Shown: positions 31,127 through 32,877 of the stretch, in pieces
Layout: every line of letters begins with the position of its first letter
Position numbering within the stretch: position 1 is the stretch's first letter
Origin: Rhodococcus sp. (in: high G+C Gram-positive bacteria)
Lineage (GTDB): Bacteria; Actinomycetota; Actinomycetes; Mycobacteriales; Mycobacteriaceae
Direction of reading: 5' to 3'
Assembly: GCA_004211695.1 (NCBI GenBank)
Contig: SEEV01000044.1
Coordinates: forward strand, 1-32,877
DNA: 32,877 nucleotides
The notes under the pieces: generated by a model
Seen by the model: only the letters and a program-made list of their open reading frames with translations
Told to the model about the DNA's origin: nothing
Databases searched by the model: none
Position numbers and translations under genes: made by a program

Positions 31127-32722
31127 GTGGATGTAAGTCTCACCGCCGCACACTGGGTGTATCTCGGGGGCATCATTGTCATCCTCGGGACGATGCTCAT
31201 GCGGAAGAACATCGTCGTCCCCGCCGTCATCGGCACGTTCCTGACCGCGTTCGTGTTCTCCGACAGCCTCGTCACCGGTCTCGCGTCGATCTTCAACGCG
31301 AGCCTCGTCGCTGCCCGCGAACTGTTCAACATTTTCCTCATCATCTCCTTGGTGACGGCGATGCTCGGCGCACTGCGGCAGATGGGGGCAGACCGGTTGA
31401 TGGTCGCCCCGTTCCGGCGCGTCATGCGCGGCGGCACGAGCAGCTTCATCGTGCTGGCCGTCGTCACCTACACGATCTCGCTGTTCTTCTGGCCCACCCC
31501 CGCCGTTCCGTTGATCGGGGCGGTCCTCATTCCCGTCGCCATTCGCGCCGGGCTTCCCCCGATGGCCGTCGGCATGGCGATCGCCATCTGCGGGCAGGGA
31601 ATGGCGCTGTCCTCGGACTACATCATCAAGGTGGCACCGGGCCTGTCGGCGAAGTCGGCGGGTGTCGACCCGGACGTCGTCGCGGACCGCGCCCTGGTGA
31701 TGTCCCTGATCGTCGGTCTCACCGCGCTCCTCATCGCCTACTTCACGCAACGCAGGCACATGCGCCGTCCCGCACCGGAACTGCTCACCGACTGGGAGTC
31801 CCGCGCGGAGAGCGACTTCGGCAAGCCCGGCGGCAGCGCACCCGAGGGCGACTCGATGCCCACCGGCGGGGGCACGAGCAACCGGCGACCGGCCGAGGCC
31901 GCGACGACCGTCACCACCGGCGCGGCCGCGACCACGTCCCCCACTACGACGACGGTTCTGGCGGAACCGGTCACGGCGTCCGCGCGGCAGGTCATCGACG
32001 AGACGTTCAAGAGCATCCGCGCGGCAAAGACTTTCGCAGTGCTCGTGCCCACCGCGTATCTCGCATTCATCGTCTACCTCATGGTCGGCAAGTTCACCGA
32101 TCTCGTGCCCGACCTCAAGGGCGGCGACGCGGCGGCGATGGTGGGCGGCATCGCAGCACTGATCCTGTTCGCCGCCGCCGCGACCAACGACAAGAAGGGC
32201 TTTCTCGAAACGACGTCCGAGCACCTCATCGACGGCCTGGTCTTCGCGTTCAAGGCGATGGGCATCGTGATCCCGATCGCCGGGTTCTTCTTCATCGGCA
32301 ACGGTGATTTCTCCGCCGCCATTCTCGGTCTCCCCGCGGACGCGACCGGTCCGACGTTGCTCTTCGACCTGGTGAACGCCGCACAGTCCCACCTGCCGCA
32401 GAACGCGTTCGTCACGTCGTTCGGCATTCTCGCGATCGGCATGATCGCCGGCCTCGAGGGCTCCGGATTCACCGGACTGCCGCTCACCGGTTCACTGGCC
32501 GGCGCGCTCGGGCCCGCGGTGGGAATGGACCCCGCCACGCTCGCTGCGATCGGTCAGATGGGGAACATCTGGTCCGGCGGCGGAACGCTCGTCGCCTGGT
32601 CGTCGTTGATCGCGGTGGCCGGATTTGCCCGTGTGCCCGTCCTCGAACTGGCCCGGAAATGCTTCGTGCCCGTCGTGTCGGGCCTGATCCTGTCCACCGC
32701 GCTGTCCGTGCTCATCTTCTGA
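31127..32722 (+). CDS. Polytopic permease, ion-transporter superfamily-like, substrate unknown
   Basis: A 531-aa membrane protein with about 11-12 TM helices in two halves. The first half includes VYLGGIIVILGTMLMRK, and FFWPTPAVPLIGAVLIPVAI with a probable pore loop. A cytoplasmic linker (about 220-285) rich in Thr, Ala and Pro (TTGAAATTSPTTTT) separates the halves. The second half has MGIVIPIAGFFFIGNG and GLEGSGFTGLPLTGSLA, whose small-residue turns resemble re-entrant loops of DcuC/CitMHS/GntP-type carriers. It is probably an organic-anion secondary transporter; I cannot name a family with certainty. The GTG at 31127 has GAAGGGG upstream. It is monocistronic, with a terminator 11 bp past the stop. 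Confidence 0.75.
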   Translation: MDVSLTAAHWVYLGGIIVILGTMLMRKNIVVPAVIGTFLTAFVFSDSLVTGLASIFNASLVAARELFNIFLIISLVTAMLGALRQMGADRLMVAPFRRVMRGGTSSFIVLAVVTYTISLFFWPTPAVPLIGAVLIPVAIRAGLPPMAVGMAIAICGQGMALSSDYIIKVAPGLSAKSAGVDPDVVADRALVMSLIVGLTALLIAYFTQRRHMRRPAPELLTDWESRAESDFGKPGGSAPEGDSMPTGGGTSNRRPAEAATTVTTGAAATTSPTTTTVLAEPVTASARQVIDETFKSIRAAKTFAVLVPTAYLAFIVYLMVGKFTDLVPDLKGGDAAAMVGGIAALILFAAAATNDKKGFLETTSEHLIDGLVFAFKAMGIVIPIAGFFFIGNGDFSAAILGLPADATGPTLLFDLVNAAQSHLPQNAFVTSFGILAIGMIAGLEGSGFTGLPLTGSLAGALGPAVGMDPATLAAIGQMGNIWSGGGTLVAWSSLIAVAGFARVPVLELARKCFVPVVSGLILSTALSVLIF

Positions 32723-32733
32723 CCTTGCGACGG

Positions 32734-32761
32734 CCTCGGTGGGGCGGATTCCCCGCCGAGG
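32734..32761 (+). terminator. Terminator hairpin after the permease gene
   Basis: CCTCGGTGGGG (32734-32744) pairs with CCCCGCCGAGG (32751-32761) through 11 bp, including one G-U pair, with a 6-base loop. It begins 11 bp after the stop codon. No T run follows. Confidence 0.8.
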
Positions 32762-32799
32762 TCCAGGACTCCTGACATGGTGCAGGAATTGATGTTCGG

Positions 32800-32877
32800 T
32801 CACCGGTGGGGTTTGGTGCTGTAGCGCAGGGCGAGGGCGGTGCCGGGGTAGACGGTGTTCGTGTCGTTGAGCAGCTG
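32800..32877 (-). CDS. C-terminal end of a gene cut by the window edge
   Basis: On the minus strand, 25 codons (QLLNDTNTVYPGTALALRYS followed by TKPHR) end in TGA at 32802-32800, and the frame is open to the window edge. The VYPGTALALRYS ending faintly resembles the last residues of some transposases, but this is not enough to name it. It is convergent with the permease gene across the terminator. Confidence 0.5.
   Translation of the reverse strand, partial: QLLNDTNTVYPGTALALRYSTKPHR

Noticed and set aside
32800-32877. Insertion sequence at the right edge
   Set aside because: Only 25 codons are visible, no terminal inverted repeat or target duplication is seen, and the similarity to a transposase end is too faint to claim.

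Overview
This window is high-GC, densely packed chromosomal DNA from an actinobacterium, most likely a large-genome Rhodococcus (R. opacus/jostii type). The reasons are the strong G/C third-position bias, GTG and TTG starts, several likely leaderless genes, a SAM-IV riboswitch (an actinobacterial class), a DtxR/IdeR-type iron box, an Mce-family remnant, and a mix of catabolic operons, efflux pumps and one-component regulators. There are no rRNA or tRNA genes, no complete mobile element and no CRISPR array.

Layout. 1-180: a 26-bp tandem repeat and a terminator. 186-5396: a frameshifted drug-efflux MFS pump, a dienoyl-CoA isomerase-like crotonase, an FAD oxidoreductase and a PhaC-like alpha/beta hydrolase. 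5330-7121: a TetR regulator divergent from a membrane protein, with a striking double palindromic operator between them. 7156-10578: a YbaK-type deacylase and a flavin reductase, then a convergent pair made of a shortened luciferase-like protein and a class-V aminotransferase/cysteine desulfurase, the latter behind a SAM-IV riboswitch with a readable promoter. 10634-11602: two decayed genes, mce and agmatine deiminase, facing each other with both 5' halves lost. 11571-13622: an ECF42-type sigma factor translationally coupled to a double YCII (DGPF) protein, with a candidate self-recognised promoter. 13761-18964: a Pls/PosA-type NRPS whose adenylation pocket reads as lysine-like, coupled by a GTGA overlap to an M1 zinc peptidase.

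18895-29427 is the most interesting block. It is a minus-strand gene set: GlcG/HbpS-like protein, CADD-like heme-oxygenase-fold di-metal oxidase (all six metal ligands present), a 48-aa Rieske-tail-like protein, ferredoxin reductase, aldehyde dehydrogenase, Rieske ferredoxin, gamma-glutamyltransferase-like Ntn hydrolase, RidA, a GntR/FCD regulator and an MFS importer. A PucR-type regulator is divergent from it. The content suggests an uncharacterised catabolic pathway for an N-acylated or gamma-glutamylated amine: import, amide cleavage, oxidation at or beside nitrogen by a ferredoxin-fed di-metal oxidase, imine hydrolysis, and aldehyde oxidation. This is inference from gene content.

29431-32877: an MFS exporter behind a 16/19 match to the DtxR/IdeR iron box, an unassigned polytopic permease with a 7-3-7 palindrome at its promoter, a terminator, and the 3' tip of a further gene.
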